From positions 1 to 64,000 of the forward strand of contig JAWKIW010000009.1 of NCBI GenBank assembly GCA_041394145.1: 64,000 nt of DNA, in the 5' to 3' direction. Below the pieces are notes generated by a model that saw nothing but the letters and a program-made list of their open reading frames with translations, was not told the DNA's origin and made no database searches. Origin of the DNA: JAWKIW01 sp041394145. GTDB lineage: Bacteria > Actinomycetota > Acidimicrobiia > Acidimicrobiales > Acidimicrobilacustridaceae. Below are positions 8,761-17,701 of this stretch, piece after piece. Numbering within the stretch: position 1 is the first letter of the stretch; each line of letters begins with the position of its first letter. The position numbers were made by a program, and so were the translations under genes.

Positions 8761-10131
8761 GTGACCGAGCCCATCAGCCTCGACGACGACGTGATCCTCG
8801 ACCGCGTCCGCAACCATCCGAGCGACTACGTCAAGGTCGCCATCGTCGACATCGACGGTGTCCTGCGGGGCAAGTACCTCGACAAGGCGAAGTTCCTCGG
8901 TGCGGTGGAGGACGGCTTCGGCTTCTGCGACGTGGTGTTCGGCTGGGACTCGGCCGACGAGTGCTACGACAATGTCGCCTACACGGGCTGGCAGAGCGGC
9001 TATCCGGACGGCACCGTGAAGATCGACGTGTCGTCGCACCGCTCCGTGCCGTGGGAGCAGGACCGCCCCTTCTTCCTGTGCGACTACGTCGGCTCGACGC
9101 CCGAGACGATCGTGTGCCCGCGCCGGCTGCTGCAGCGGGTGATCGACCGAGCCACCGCCGCCGGCTACCAGGCCCGCGTCGGCCTCGAGTTCGAGTGGTT
9201 CAACTTCCGGGAGTCGCCGTCGTCGGTGCACGCCAAGGACTTCCGCGACCTCGAGCCGCTCACGCCCGGCATGTTCGGCTACTCGGTGCTGCGCCAGACC
9301 CACAACCAGGACTTCTTCGACGCCCTGCTGACCGACCTGCGGGCCTTCGGCGTGCCGCTCGAGGGCCTGCACACCGAGACGGGTCCCGGCGTGTACGAGG
9401 CCGCCATCATCTACAGCGACCCGCTCGTGGCGGCCGACCGCGGCACCCTGTTCAAGGCTGCCACCAAGGAGATCGGGCACCGCTTCGGGATCATGCCGAC
9501 GTTCATGGCCCGCTGGAGCACCGAGCTGCCCGGGTGCTCGGGGCACAGCCACCAGTCGCTGTGGGACGCCGACGGCGAGCGGAACCTGTTCTTCGACGCC
9601 GACGAGCCGCACGCCATGAGCGCGGCCTTCCGCTCCTACCTCGCCGGCGTCCTGACCCTGCTGCCCGACCTGACCGCGGTGCTCGCGCCGACGGTGAACT
9701 CCTACAAGCGCCTCGTCGACGGGTACTGGGCCCCCACCACCACGACGTGGGGCGTCGACAACCGCACCGTCGCCTGCCGGGTCATCCCCGGATCGGCCAA
9801 GAGCACGCGCCTGGAGCTGCGGGTCCCCGGCGCCGACGTCAACCCCTACCTGGCGGTGGCCGCCGGGCTGGCCGCCGGCCTCTGGGGGATCGAGGAGGGC
9901 CTCGACCTGCAGCCCATCACCGAGGGCAGTGGCTACCTCGACCAGTCGGCCGGGCGGTTGCCCCGCAACCTGCAGCGGGCGACCGAGCGCTTCGCCTCGT
10001 CGTCCACGGTGCGCGAGCTGCTCGGCGACGACTTCGTCGACCACTTCGCCGCCACCCGCGAGTGGGAGTGGCGCCAGTTCCAGGACGCCGTCACCGACTG
10101 GGAGCTGCGCCGCTACCTCGAGATCATCTGA
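8761..10131 (+). CDS. Glutamine-synthetase-family gamma-glutamyl-amine ligase
   Basis: ATP-dependent ligase of the GlnA fold, 456 residues. Family landmarks are VKVAIVDIDGVLRGKYLDK at the N-terminus, the metal-binding GLEFEWF, HTETGPGVYEAAI, the ATP-loop-like CSGHSHQSLWD, and NPYLAVAAGLAAGLWG near the C-terminus. True ammonia-assimilating enzymes have a different N-terminal half. This one resembles PuuA/GlnA3/GlnA4-type enzymes that join glutamate to polyamines, ethanolamine or other amines. Genes for the later steps of such a pathway (iron alcohol dehydrogenase, C26 hydrolase, aldehyde dehydrogenase) lie at 11.8-16 kb. GTG 8761 is fixed by the TAGACT box. The natural amine cannot be told from sequence. 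Confidence 0.8.
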   Translation: MTEPISLDDDVILDRVRNHPSDYVKVAIVDIDGVLRGKYLDKAKFLGAVEDGFGFCDVVFGWDSADECYDNVAYTGWQSGYPDGTVKIDVSSHRSVPWEQDRPFFLCDYVGSTPETIVCPRRLLQRVIDRATAAGYQARVGLEFEWFNFRESPSSVHAKDFRDLEPLTPGMFGYSVLRQTHNQDFFDALLTDLRAFGVPLEGLHTETGPGVYEAAIIYSDPLVAADRGTLFKAATKEIGHRFGIMPTFMARWSTELPGCSGHSHQSLWDADGERNLFFDADEPHAMSAAFRSYLAGVLTLLPDLTAVLAPTVNSYKRLVDGYWAPTTTTWGVDNRTVACRVIPGSAKSTRLELRVPGADVNPYLAVAAGLAAGLWGIEEGLDLQPITEGSGYLDQSAGRLPRNLQRATERFASSSTVRELLGDDFVDHFAATREWEWRQFQDAVTDWELRRYLEII

Positions 10132-10139
10132 CTCGCCGG

Positions 10140-10516
10140 TCAGCCGACGCCGGCGAGCGCCCACCCGGCGGCGGCGGCGAGCACGCCGCCGACGACCTCA
10201 CCACCACGTTCACCACGGCCCGGCCGCGCTCGTCCTCCTCGGCGAGGCGCACCGTCTCGAAGGCGAAGGTCGAGAACGTGGTGTAGGCACCGCAGAAGCC
10301 GGCGCCGAGCAGGACGAACGGCGTGGTCGGGAAGCCCGCGTGAGGGCCAGCCCCGTCAGCAACCCGAGCAGGAACGACCCGGTGAGGTTGATGGCCAGCG
10401 TCCCTACGGCAGGTCGTCTCGGGTCCGCGACCGGACGAGCCGTCGACGAGGTAGCGGGCGGGTGCGCCCACCGCACCGGCGAAGCGCGACCCGACGTACA
10501 GCGACGGATCGCTCAT
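10140..10516 (-). CDS. crcB: Fluoride channel CrcB/Fluc, second subunit, frameshifted
   Basis: Small four-helix membrane channel that exports fluoride. Segments SRFAGAVGAPARYLVDG, VGTLAINLTGSFLLGLLTG and GAGFCGAYTTFSTFAFETVRL match the family, including the G-x-x-T-TFSTF motif for fluoride and the Asn of helix 2. They occur in three frames, needing shifts near 10440, 10340 and 10225. The restored protein is about 125 residues, the usual size. The start ATG (10516) overlaps the stop of the upstream crcB (ATGA), so the two halves are co-translated, as expected for a heterodimeric Fluc. The last residues read LAAAAGWALAGVG before TGA at 10142-10140. Confidence 0.75.
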
Positions 10517-11053
10517 GTCGCGCCTCCGGTCTTCACGGGCACGCGACGGCCGAGCCACATGCCGCCGTACACCGCCGCCAGTCCGGCCACGATCGAGGCC
10601 GTCACGTAGGCGGCGGCCGCCGCGCCGCGCCGTTGCGCACGAGCTGGTCGGTCTCGACCCCGAAGGTCGAGAAGGTGGTGAAGGCGCCGCACACGCCGGT
10701 GCCGAGGAACGCCCGGAGGCGGTCGGCGGGCCGGCCCCGCTCGGTCAGCACCACCAGCACGAAGCCGAGGAGGGCGGCGCCGACCAGGTTGACCGACAGC
10801 GTCGCCCAGGGGAACCCGGCCGCCTCCCGCAGGAGCAGCTGGGCCACGGCGTAGCGGCCCGGTCCCCCGACGGCGCCCCCGGCGGCGACGAGGCCGACGA
10901 GCACGGGGTCGGGACGGAACCGGGTGTGGAGGGCCCGGTGCCGACCGCGTCGGGGTCGACCGGCAGCTGGGCCTCGGGCGTGGGGAGGCGACCGACCACG
11001 AGCACCGCACCGACCAGCACGGCGAGCACCACGGCGCCGACGATGACGACCAT
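10513..11053 (-). CDS. crcB: Fluoride channel CrcB/Fluc, first subunit with extra N-terminal helix, frameshifted
   Basis: Second crcB copy. Core segments are FPWATLSVNLVGAALLGFV and GTGVCGAFTTFSTFGVETD (helix-3 TFSTF motif). Unlike the partner, it begins with an additional hydrophobic stretch (MVVIVGAVVLAVLVGAVLVV) of about 20 residues before the normal four helices. Frames must be changed near 10940 and 10625. The ATG at 11053 lies 7 nt behind GATACT, compatible with leaderless transcription, and there is no room for a fluoride riboswitch between this gene and the flavodoxin gene. Its stop overlaps the next crcB start. Confidence 0.7.
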
Positions 11054-11126
11054 CGGCAGCAGTATCGCCGGTCGCCCGGTGCCGGCCGGTCACCAGGCGG
11101 CGCCGTCGGCGCGGGTCCGACCGTGC

Positions 11127-11614
11127 TCAGGCGGGGACCAGCTCGCGGGCGACGTCGCCGGCCCAGGCCTGCACCTGGTCGTGGTCGCGCCAGTCGCCGG
11201 CGTGGTCCTTCGCCATCGCCGAGGCCGGGAACCCCTTGGCGTCGGCCGGCAACCGGCCGCCGAAGGTCATGTGCTGCGCGCCCCGACCCGCAGCATGAGG
11301 GCGGTGACCTGCTTGGTCGGCGCGATCGGGTGGTCGGTCGCCGAGTCGTCCAGCGGGCCGCTGCTGAAGAGCCACACCGCCTTGTCCCGCAGCACCTTGG
11401 TGTTGCGCTTGACGAAGTGGCGGGCCTGCTTGTTCCAGCGGTTGGCGTAGAGGCTGCCGCCGACGATGACGGCGTCGTACGGCGTCAGGTCGTGCACCTC
11501 GGTCGCCGGCCAGACGTCGCAGGGGACGCCCTGGGCCGCCAGGCCCTCGGCGAGCCACTCCGCCAGTCCCTTCGTGCCGCCCATCTTCGATCCGTAGGTG
11601 ACGAGTGCTCGCAT
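11127..11614 (-). CDS. Flavodoxin-domain protein (HemG-like), one frameshift
   Basis: FMN-binding flavodoxin-like protein of about 160 residues. The phosphate loop TYGSKMGGTKGLAEWLAEGL is at the N-terminus, DAVIVGGSLYANRW in the centre, and KAVWLFSSGPL before the helical C-terminus. It resembles the menaquinone-dependent protoporphyrinogen-oxidase-type flavodoxins, but the electron partner is unknown. Frame changes once near 11277, where the second part continues MTFGGRLPADAKGFPASAMA to the stop at 11127. ATG 11614 has a GGGAGGT ribosome site 6-7 nt upstream. Confidence 0.7.
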
Positions 11615-11771
11615 GGGCCGACCTCCCTCGGCGTGGGGTGCTGCCTCCTCATGGTGCGCTCCGAGTGGGTCCCGGGCCAGGGTCGAAGGCCCCCGTGGCG
11701 CCCTGGCGACCACCGCCGCGGCACCGCGACGGGCGGCCCACGTGGTGGCGCCGGGGCACAATGGCGGGCCT

Positions 11772-12916
11772 ATGGCGACGTCGCTCTCGCGCTTCTCGTT
11801 CCCCACCACCATCCACTTCGGCCCCGGCGCGCACCCTCGTCGCCCCCGACCTGCGGGCGGCGGGTGCGCCGGCCCTCGTCGTCACCGACCGCGGCGTGTC
11901 GGCCCTGCCGATGTTCGGCGAGCTCGTCGCCCTGCTGCGCGACGGCGGGGTCGAGCCGGGGACCTTCGACGGGGTGTGGGGCAACCCGGTCGAGCACCAG
12001 GTGGTCGCCGGTGTCGACGCCTATCGCCCACGACGCCGACGGCATCGTGGGGGTCGGCGGCGGCGCCGCGCTCGACGTGGCCAAGGCCGTCGGCCTCATG
12101 GCCACCCACGAGGGACGGCTGTTCGACTACGAGGACGAGCTGCCCGGTGCCCGCCCGGTCGAGGACCGCATCCCCCACCTCGTGGCCCTGCCCACCACGG
12201 CCGGCACCGGCAGCGAGGTCGGGCGATCGGCGGTCATCGCCGACGACGCGACGCACATCAAGAAGATCATCTTCAGCCCGCACCTGCTCGCGGTCGCCGT
12301 CTACGCCGACCCCGAGCTGACCGTGGGCCTGCCGGCGCCGATCACCGCGGCCACGGGGCTCGACGCCCTCACCCACAACATCGAGGCCTACCTGGCCAAG
12401 GACTACCACCCGATCTGCGACGGGATCGCCCTCGAGGGTCTGCGCCTCGGCGCGGCCAACCTGCACCGGGCGGTGGCGAACCCGACCGACCTCGAGGCCC
12501 GGGGCGGGATGCTCATGAGCTCGATGATGGGGGCGATCGCCTTCCAGAAGGGCCTCGGGCTGGTGCACTCGACGGCGCACGCCCTGGGCACCGCCGCCGA
12601 CCTCCACCACGGGCTGGCCAACGGGGTCATGATCGACCACGCCCTGGCCACAACGTCGAGGCGGTGCCCGAGCGGTTCGAGACGATGGCGCGCACCGTCG
12701 GTCTCGACGATGCCTCACCGGCCGGCTTCCTGCGCTGGCTCGCCGAGCTCAAGGCGACGGTCGGCATCCCGGCCGGGCTGGCGGGCACGGACGTCGCCCC
12801 CGAGTGGCTCGAGCTGCTGGCCGAGCTCGCCGAAGCCGACGCCTGCCACCTCAACAACCCGCCCGGTCACCGTCGACGACTTCCGGCTGATCTTCGACAA
12901 GGCGTTCTCGGCATGA
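11772..12916 (+). CDS. Iron-containing alcohol dehydrogenase, frameshifted
   Basis: Group III (Fe-dependent) NAD(P) alcohol dehydrogenase, about 382 residues. Visible motifs are VGVGGGAALDVAKAVGLMA (dinucleotide site), LPTTAGTGSEV, the metal-ligand run GLDALTHNIEAYLAK, and GLVHSTAHALG with HHGLANGVMIDHALA. One-base shifts near 11832, 12025, 12650 and 12866 are needed. The second is an extra T in gcctatcgcc, and the third a missing C in a CC(C) run. All core motifs are otherwise intact. The ATG at 11772 has no ribosome site and lies behind CACAAT. The stop overlaps the start of the C26 hydrolase (ATGA), suggesting a pathway in which an alcohol intermediate is oxidised while a gamma-glutamyl group is carried. 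Confidence 0.8.
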
Positions 12917-13737
12917 CCGGCGAGGCGATCGGTGGTCGGGTGTCGCCTCCGGGTGGGTCCGCGCGACCGCCCCGCATCGGCATCTCGGCGTGCCGCTTCC
13001 CACCGGACCCCGACCGGCCGGTGTTCAAGGGCAAGACGCTGCTGTACCTCGAGCAGTCGATGGCGTGGTGGGTGCAGGCGGGAGGCGCGCTGACGTACCT
13101 CGTCCCGACGGCCAACCCCGGGTCGCCGATCAGGCCGGACGACTACGTGGCCGACCTCGACGGGCTCCTGCTGCACGGCGGCTCCGACGTGTGCCCCCGC
13201 AGCTACGGCGAGGAGCCGCTGCGTCCCGAGTGGGAGGGCGACGAGGTCCGCGATCGCTACGAGCTGGACCTCGTGCGACGGTTCCTCGCCGCCGGCAAGC
13301 CGGTGCTCGGCATCTGCCGGGGCCACCAGATCCTCAACGTCGCGTTCGGGGGGACGTTGTGGCAGGACCAGCGCGAGCAGGGTGCGACCGAGCGGGAGCA
13401 CCGCAGCCAGGAGCGCTACGACCGGAACCTGCACACCGTGGACCTCGTGGCCGGTTCCGGCCTCGCCGACCTCTACGGAGGCGAGGGCGTGGTGCTGGTC
13501 AACAGCGTCCACCACCAGGCGGTGAAGGAGCTCGGGGACGGCCTCGCCGTCGAAGCCGTCTCGAGCGACGACGGGATCGTCGAGGCGCTGCGAGTCGTCG
13601 CCGGCGACGGCTGGGCGCTCGGCGTGCAGTGGCACCCCGAGTTCTTCGAGGGCGTCGACGACGGGTCCATGCTCGACAACGGCCCGATCCTGCACTCGTT
13701 CCTCGACGCATGCGTCGCGGCCCGCCGCGCCGGGTGA
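12913..13737 (+). CDS. Gamma-glutamyl-amine hydrolase, peptidase C26 (PuuD-like)
   Basis: Class-I glutamine-amidotransferase-fold hydrolase that removes glutamate from gamma-glutamyl-aminobutyrate and similar compounds. The catalytic triad is visible: Cys135 in LGICRGHQILN, and His241 and Glu243 in VQWHPEFF. The oxyanion loop LLHGGSDVCPRSYG is also present. Length 274, normal for PuuD homologues, with no frameshift. The ATG overlaps the iron-dehydrogenase stop, so the two are made together. With the ligase at 8761 and the aldehyde dehydrogenase at 14608 it completes the four activities of a Puu-like or GlnA4-like amine pathway. The substrate is inferred. Confidence 0.85.
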   Translation: MTGEAIGGRVSPPGGSARPPRIGISACRFPPDPDRPVFKGKTLLYLEQSMAWWVQAGGALTYLVPTANPGSPIRPDDYVADLDGLLLHGGSDVCPRSYGEEPLRPEWEGDEVRDRYELDLVRRFLAAGKPVLGICRGHQILNVAFGGTLWQDQREQGATEREHRSQERYDRNLHTVDLVAGSGLADLYGGEGVVLVNSVHHQAVKELGDGLAVEAVSSDDGIVEALRVVAGDGWALGVQWHPEFFEGVDDGSMLDNGPILHSFLDACVAARRAG

Positions 13738-13754
13738 TCCGCCATGCTGGACCG

Positions 13755-14474
13755 GTGGGCAGCCACCGGATCGGGACCAGCAGATCGATCGCGCTCGTCG
13801 CCGGGCTCGCACTGGCCGCGCTCAGCGGGTGCTCGGGGGGCGACGCCTCGTCGCCGTCCGCCTCGTCGCCGAGCGCGCCGGCATCCTCGGCCGGCGGCAG
13901 CACCGCCACCGGGCGGACCGAGGCTCCCGGCACCACGCGGCCGTCGACGACGACCCCACCGCTTCCGGGCACCACGACGCCTCCCGGCACGGGGCCACAG
14001 CCGGGACCGCCCCAGGGCCTGGTCGAGCTGCGTGGCGACGGCCTCGGGGTGGTGACCTTTGGCGACGCAGCCGACACCACCGTCGCCACCTTGAGCTCCG
14101 TCTACGGCCCGCCCGATGTGGACACGGGTTGGCAGCAGGAGCCGAGCGGGCGCACTCGGCGGGTCTCCTTCGGCCCGCTGGTGGTCGGGCTGCGCGGCGA
14201 CCCCGGCGACGAGCGGTTCGTGAGCTGGAGCTACCAACCCGACGGCGCGGTCGACGAACCGATGCGCACATCCGACGGGGCCACGGTCGGGCTCACCTTC
14301 CCCGAGCTGGAGGCGATCGTGGGGACGACCTCGCCGGTGCCGGCCGGGTCGGTGTACCTGCAGTGCTGGCCGTCCACCGGCGGGACGATCTGTGCCACGT
14401 CCTCGTCGCGCTTCGCCCAGGCCACGCCCGCCGCCGACGAGAAGGTCTCGGCCCTGTCGGCCGCCGCGCCCTGA
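13755..14474 (+). CDS. Secreted lipoprotein, unknown function
   Basis: 239 residues. A typical lipoprotein signal is present: basic start, hydrophobic core IALVAGLALAALSGC with lipobox Leu-Ser-Gly-Cys, then a long Ser/Pro/Thr/Gly-rich linker to about residue 85. The remaining soluble domain (about 150 residues) contains two cysteines, probably a disulfide (LQCWPSTGGTICA). I do not recognise the domain. GTG 13755 is the start that places the basic residues before the hydrophobic core. It sits 17 bp after the C26 hydrolase and before the aldehyde dehydrogenase, so it may be cotranscribed without sharing their function. Confidence 0.65.
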   Translation: MGSHRIGTSRSIALVAGLALAALSGCSGGDASSPSASSPSAPASSAGGSTATGRTEAPGTTRPSTTTPPLPGTTTPPGTGPQPGPPQGLVELRGDGLGVVTFGDAADTTVATLSSVYGPPDVDTGWQQEPSGRTRRVSFGPLVVGLRGDPGDERFVSWSYQPDGAVDEPMRTSDGATVGLTFPELEAIVGTTSPVPAGSVYLQCWPSTGGTICATSSSRFAQATPAADEKVSALSAAAP

Positions 14475-14607
14475 GGCTGCTGTCGGTCGGCGCCGAGCTG
14501 CCCGGTGCTCCCCGGATCGGCCGCCGCCGGGGATGCCGCCCGGTGGGAGCACGGGATCGCGACCCGAACGGTTCGCCGCTCGCCCGATGGGAGGCCAGAC
14601 TGCGCCC

Positions 14608-15972
14608 ATGCAGGTCGTCAACCCCGCCACCGGTGCCCCCATCGGTGCGGTCGACGAGATGGATCCCGGCGACGTCGAGGCGGTCTACGAGCGTGCGCGC
14701 GCCGCGCAGGCGGCGTGGGCCGATCGACCGATCGGCGACCGGATCGAGGTCGTCCGCCGGCTGCGGGCCGCCGTCGTCGACCGGCTCGACGCGCTCGCCG
14801 CGGACCTCACCGCCGAGACGGGCAAGCCGATCAGCCAGGCCCGCAACGAGCTCAACGGCCTCCTGCCCCGCCTCGACTTCTTCTGCGACCACGCCGCAGC
14901 CACCCTCGCCGACGAGACGGTGCTGGCCGAGGACGGCCTGCGCGAGGTCATCGCCCACGAGCCGCTCGGTGTCGTCGCCAACATCTCGGCCTGGAACTAC
15001 CCGTACTTCGTGGGGTCCAACGTGTTCGTGCCGGCCCTGCTGGCCGGCAACGCCGTGCTCTACAAGCCGTCCGAGCTGGCTTCGCTGACCGGGCGCAACA
15101 TCGCCGACCTGGTGTGGTCCGCCGGGGTGCCCGAGGACGTGTTCGGCCTGCTGATCGGCGGTGGTGAGGTCGGTGCCGCCCTCCTGCGCACGGGCATCGA
15201 CGGCGTGTTCTTCACCGGATCACACCCGACCGGCCAGCGCATCGCCGTCGAGGTCGCGCCCTCGCTCGCCGTCGTGCAGCTCGAGCTCGGCGGGAAGGAC
15301 CCGGTGTACGTGGCCGACGACGTCGACCCCGTCCTGGCCGCCGAGTCGTTGGCCGACGGCGCCTTCTACAACACCGGGCAGTCGTGCTGCTCGGTGGAGC
15401 GGCTCTACGTGCACGAGCGGGTGCACGACGCGTTCCTCGAGCACTTCGTGCACACCGTCGAGCACTTCGTCGTCGGCGATCCGCGCGACGAGGCCACCTA
15501 CATCGGCCCCGTGACCCGACCGCAGCAGCTCGCCGTGCTCGAGGCGCAGGTCGACGACGCCGTCGCCAAGGGCGCCACCGTGCGCACCGGTGGCCACCGC
15601 CTCGACCGGCCGGGCTCGTGGTTCGCCCCGACCGTGATCGCCGGCGCCACCAACGGCATGGCCGTCATGCGCGACGAGAGCTTCGGGCCGATCATCGGCA
15701 TCGCCTCGGTCGCCGAAGACGACGAGGCCCTGGCCCTCATGAACGACACCGAGTACGGCCTGACCGCCGGTGTGTACAGCGCCGACGAAGACCGGGCCCG
15801 ATCCATCCTGCGCCGCGTCGACGCCGGCTCGGCCTACTGGAACTGCTGCGACCGGGTCAGCCCCCGCCTGCCGTGGTCGGGCCGCGGTCACTCGGGCATC
15901 GGGTCGACGCTGTCGACCTCGGGCATCACCGCCTTCACCCGCCCCAAGGCCTGGCACCTCCGTTCGAGCTGA
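14608..15972 (+). CDS. NAD(P)-dependent aldehyde dehydrogenase
   Basis: Complete aldehyde dehydrogenase, 454 residues. Evidence is the cofactor motif NISAWNYPYFVGSNVFVPAL, the general-base Glu in VQLELGGKDPVYV, and the catalytic Cys in YNTGQSCCSVERLY (Cys260 or Cys261). The C-terminus contains ESFGPIIGIA and the NDTEYGLTAGVYS oligomerisation part. Closest in style to betaine/gamma-aminobutyraldehyde dehydrogenases. ATG 14608 follows CAGACT by 6 nt. Position and family fit oxidation of a gamma-glutamylated or free amino-aldehyde produced by the upstream iron dehydrogenase. Confidence 0.88.
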   Translation: MQVVNPATGAPIGAVDEMDPGDVEAVYERARAAQAAWADRPIGDRIEVVRRLRAAVVDRLDALAADLTAETGKPISQARNELNGLLPRLDFFCDHAAATLADETVLAEDGLREVIAHEPLGVVANISAWNYPYFVGSNVFVPALLAGNAVLYKPSELASLTGRNIADLVWSAGVPEDVFGLLIGGGEVGAALLRTGIDGVFFTGSHPTGQRIAVEVAPSLAVVQLELGGKDPVYVADDVDPVLAAESLADGAFYNTGQSCCSVERLYVHERVHDAFLEHFVHTVEHFVVGDPRDEATYIGPVTRPQQLAVLEAQVDDAVAKGATVRTGGHRLDRPGSWFAPTVIAGATNGMAVMRDESFGPIIGIASVAEDDEALALMNDTEYGLTAGVYSADEDRARSILRRVDAGSAYWNCCDRVSPRLPWSGRGHSGIGSTLSTSGITAFTRPKAWHLRSS

Positions 15973-16077
15973 GCGGCACATCTCCGCACGGTGACCGGGC
16001 GCCGCGATCGGACCGATCCCGACCGATCCTCGTGGGCGGTGCACGGCCCGGTGACCGCCGAGCGGTGGATCGGCCCG

Positions 16078-16083
16078 TACGAT
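16078..16083 (+). promoter_or_regulatory. -10 box, leaderless, GHKL ATPase gene
   Basis: TACGAT followed by 8 nt and the ATG at 16092. Confidence 0.55.
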
Positions 16084-16091
16084 CACGCTCC

Positions 16092-17657
16092 ATGCCCGCC
16101 GAGAAGGTCCGCCTGCGCATCGGCAACCTCGCCCGGGCCGTGCTCGTCACCGGCCAGGCGTACCAGGACCCGAAGGACGCGCTCAACGAGTTCGTCTCGA
16201 ACGCGGCCGACGAGTACGCCGTCACCGAGCGTCGGGGTGAGCGGATCCGCATCGTGCTGCGCCGCCGTGGCAAGCACCCGGTGATCGCCATCGACGACGT
16301 GGGCCGGGGCATGTCGCCCGACCGGCTCCGGGAGGTGGCCCGGAACCTGTTCGAGTCGGTGAAGGCCGGCGACGAGCGCACCCTCGGCGAGAAGGCCATC
16401 GGGTTGCTGGCCTTCCAGCAGCTGGGCGGTCGCTGCGACCTCGTCTCCCGGGCCGAGGACAGCACCGAGACCCACGTCCTGCGCCTCGAGCGGGGCAAGG
16501 CCACCGCCCAGCTCGACCGGGAGCGCCGTCGCGCCCGCCAGGTGCCCGGCACGACGGTGTACCTCTCCGAGCTCGACCCGGACGTCTTGCGGGTGCTGAC
16601 CCAGCGCAAGGTCGTCGACTACCTGCGCAGCCGTCGCGGCGCCGCCCTGGCCCGTGGCGACTACGTCATCGAGGTGCAGGAGGGCCGGTCGGTCGAGCTC
16701 GTCACGCCCGAGAAGCCCGAGGGCATCAAGCTGGAGATCCCGACGCGCAACACGCTGTGGGGGCGCATCGAGTTCTCGTTGTACGTGGCCCCACCCGATC
16801 TCAAGCACCGACGCGTCGCCGTGGTTGGACGCGCCGGGACAACGATCATCGACGATCTGGCCGAGCTTGAGGAGTTCGAGGACGGACCGTTCGCGTCGGA
16901 CCAGGTGTCGGGGCAGATCGGGTTCGCCGCGCTCCAGCAGAGCGCCGGTCGGCGGGCGATCCTGCGCGACCGCGACGCCTTCCCCGTGTTCGTCGACGCG
17001 GTGCGGGCGGTCGAGCCCGCCGTGGCCGCGACGCTCGAGAAGGTGGCGCGTGAGGTCGACGAGCAGACCGCCGACCGACTGTCCGACACCGTGCGCAAGG
17101 TGTTCGGTCGGGTGCTGAAGGAGCTGGCGGACCTCGACAACCCGATGCGGGCGCCGGTCGGTGCCGCCGCCGGGGAGGGCGGGCTCCTCGACGGGACGAC
17201 CGGGCTCGCTGAGGGCGAGGCCGGGGCGGCGAACGGACCGGTTCCCGGTGGGGGTGAAGGGCCCGGCGAGGGACGCGGGCACGACCCCGACCTGTCCGAG
17301 CTCGCCCCGCCGCCGGTCGACCCGGTCGAGCCGCCACCCCCGCCCCTTCCCGGGCACGAGCCGGCCGCGCCGGAGCGGCGACGGCAGGCCCACCTGCCGT
17401 CGTTGGTGCCCGACCCCGACCCGGGTGAGGCCCGCAGCCGCTTCGACGCCGACGACGGCGTCGTGCTCTACAACGACCGGCATGCCGACTACCTGCTGGT
17501 GAAGGAGAACGAGCCGGCGCTGCTCGACTACCTCGCCACGCTGGTCGCCAAGGAGTACGTGGTGTTCAACAACCCACGGGCGACGCCCGAGGACCTCGCC
17601 GAGGAGATGGTCCGGATGCTGGTGCGGGTCCGTCGCCACCTGCCCAAGCGCGGGTAG
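16092..17657 (+). CDS. Stand-alone GHKL ATPase (Hsp90/MutL-type), unknown role
   Basis: 521 residues with an N-terminal Bergerat ATPase fold. The N box is NEFVSNAADEY (Glu33, Asn37, Asp40), the G1 box IDDVGRGM (Asp69, Gly71, Gly73), and the lid and G2 box TLGEKAIGLLAFQQLGG. A transducer-like beta region follows (about 190-330), then a long Pro/Gly/Glu linker (about 370-450) and a C-terminal helical tail ending in VRMLVRVRRHLPKRG. It is not a histidine kinase because there is no phosphoacceptor or HAMP domain. It also lacks the other domains of MutL, Hsp90 and GyrB. ATP-driven clamp closure is likely; the client is unknown. ATG 16092 is fixed by the leaderless TACGAT box. No partner gene is adjacent. 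Confidence 0.7.
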   Translation: MPAEKVRLRIGNLARAVLVTGQAYQDPKDALNEFVSNAADEYAVTERRGERIRIVLRRRGKHPVIAIDDVGRGMSPDRLREVARNLFESVKAGDERTLGEKAIGLLAFQQLGGRCDLVSRAEDSTETHVLRLERGKATAQLDRERRRARQVPGTTVYLSELDPDVLRVLTQRKVVDYLRSRRGAALARGDYVIEVQEGRSVELVTPEKPEGIKLEIPTRNTLWGRIEFSLYVAPPDLKHRRVAVVGRAGTTIIDDLAELEEFEDGPFASDQVSGQIGFAALQQSAGRRAILRDRDAFPVFVDAVRAVEPAVAATLEKVAREVDEQTADRLSDTVRKVFGRVLKELADLDNPMRAPVGAAAGEGGLLDGTTGLAEGEAGAANGPVPGGGEGPGEGRGHDPDLSELAPPPVDPVEPPPPPLPGHEPAAPERRRQAHLPSLVPDPDPGEARSRFDADDGVVLYNDRHADYLLVKENEPALLDYLATLVAKEYVVFNNPRATPEDLAEEMVRMLVRVRRHLPKRG

Positions 17658-17701
17658 GGCCGGGCCTGGTCCCCGACGTTCGAGGGCGCCCCGGACGCCG
17701 C

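Noticed and set aside
6337..10164. 1,275-residue open frame on the minus strand
   Set aside because: Its first two-thirds lies opposite the glutamine-synthetase-like and PQ-loop genes and consists of Val/Gly/His/Asp-rich shadow sequence; only the 6337-7980 part is real (FGGY kinase).
11054..11126. Fluoride riboswitch upstream of crcB
   Set aside because: Only 73 bp between the crcB start and the flavodoxin stop and no recognisable core; the start also fits a leaderless pattern.
6337..12916. FGGY kinase, crcB pair, flavodoxin and iron dehydrogenase as a run of pseudogenes
   Set aside because: The frame changes are single bases, motifs on both sides are intact and gene lengths are normal, so sequence error is more likely than decay.
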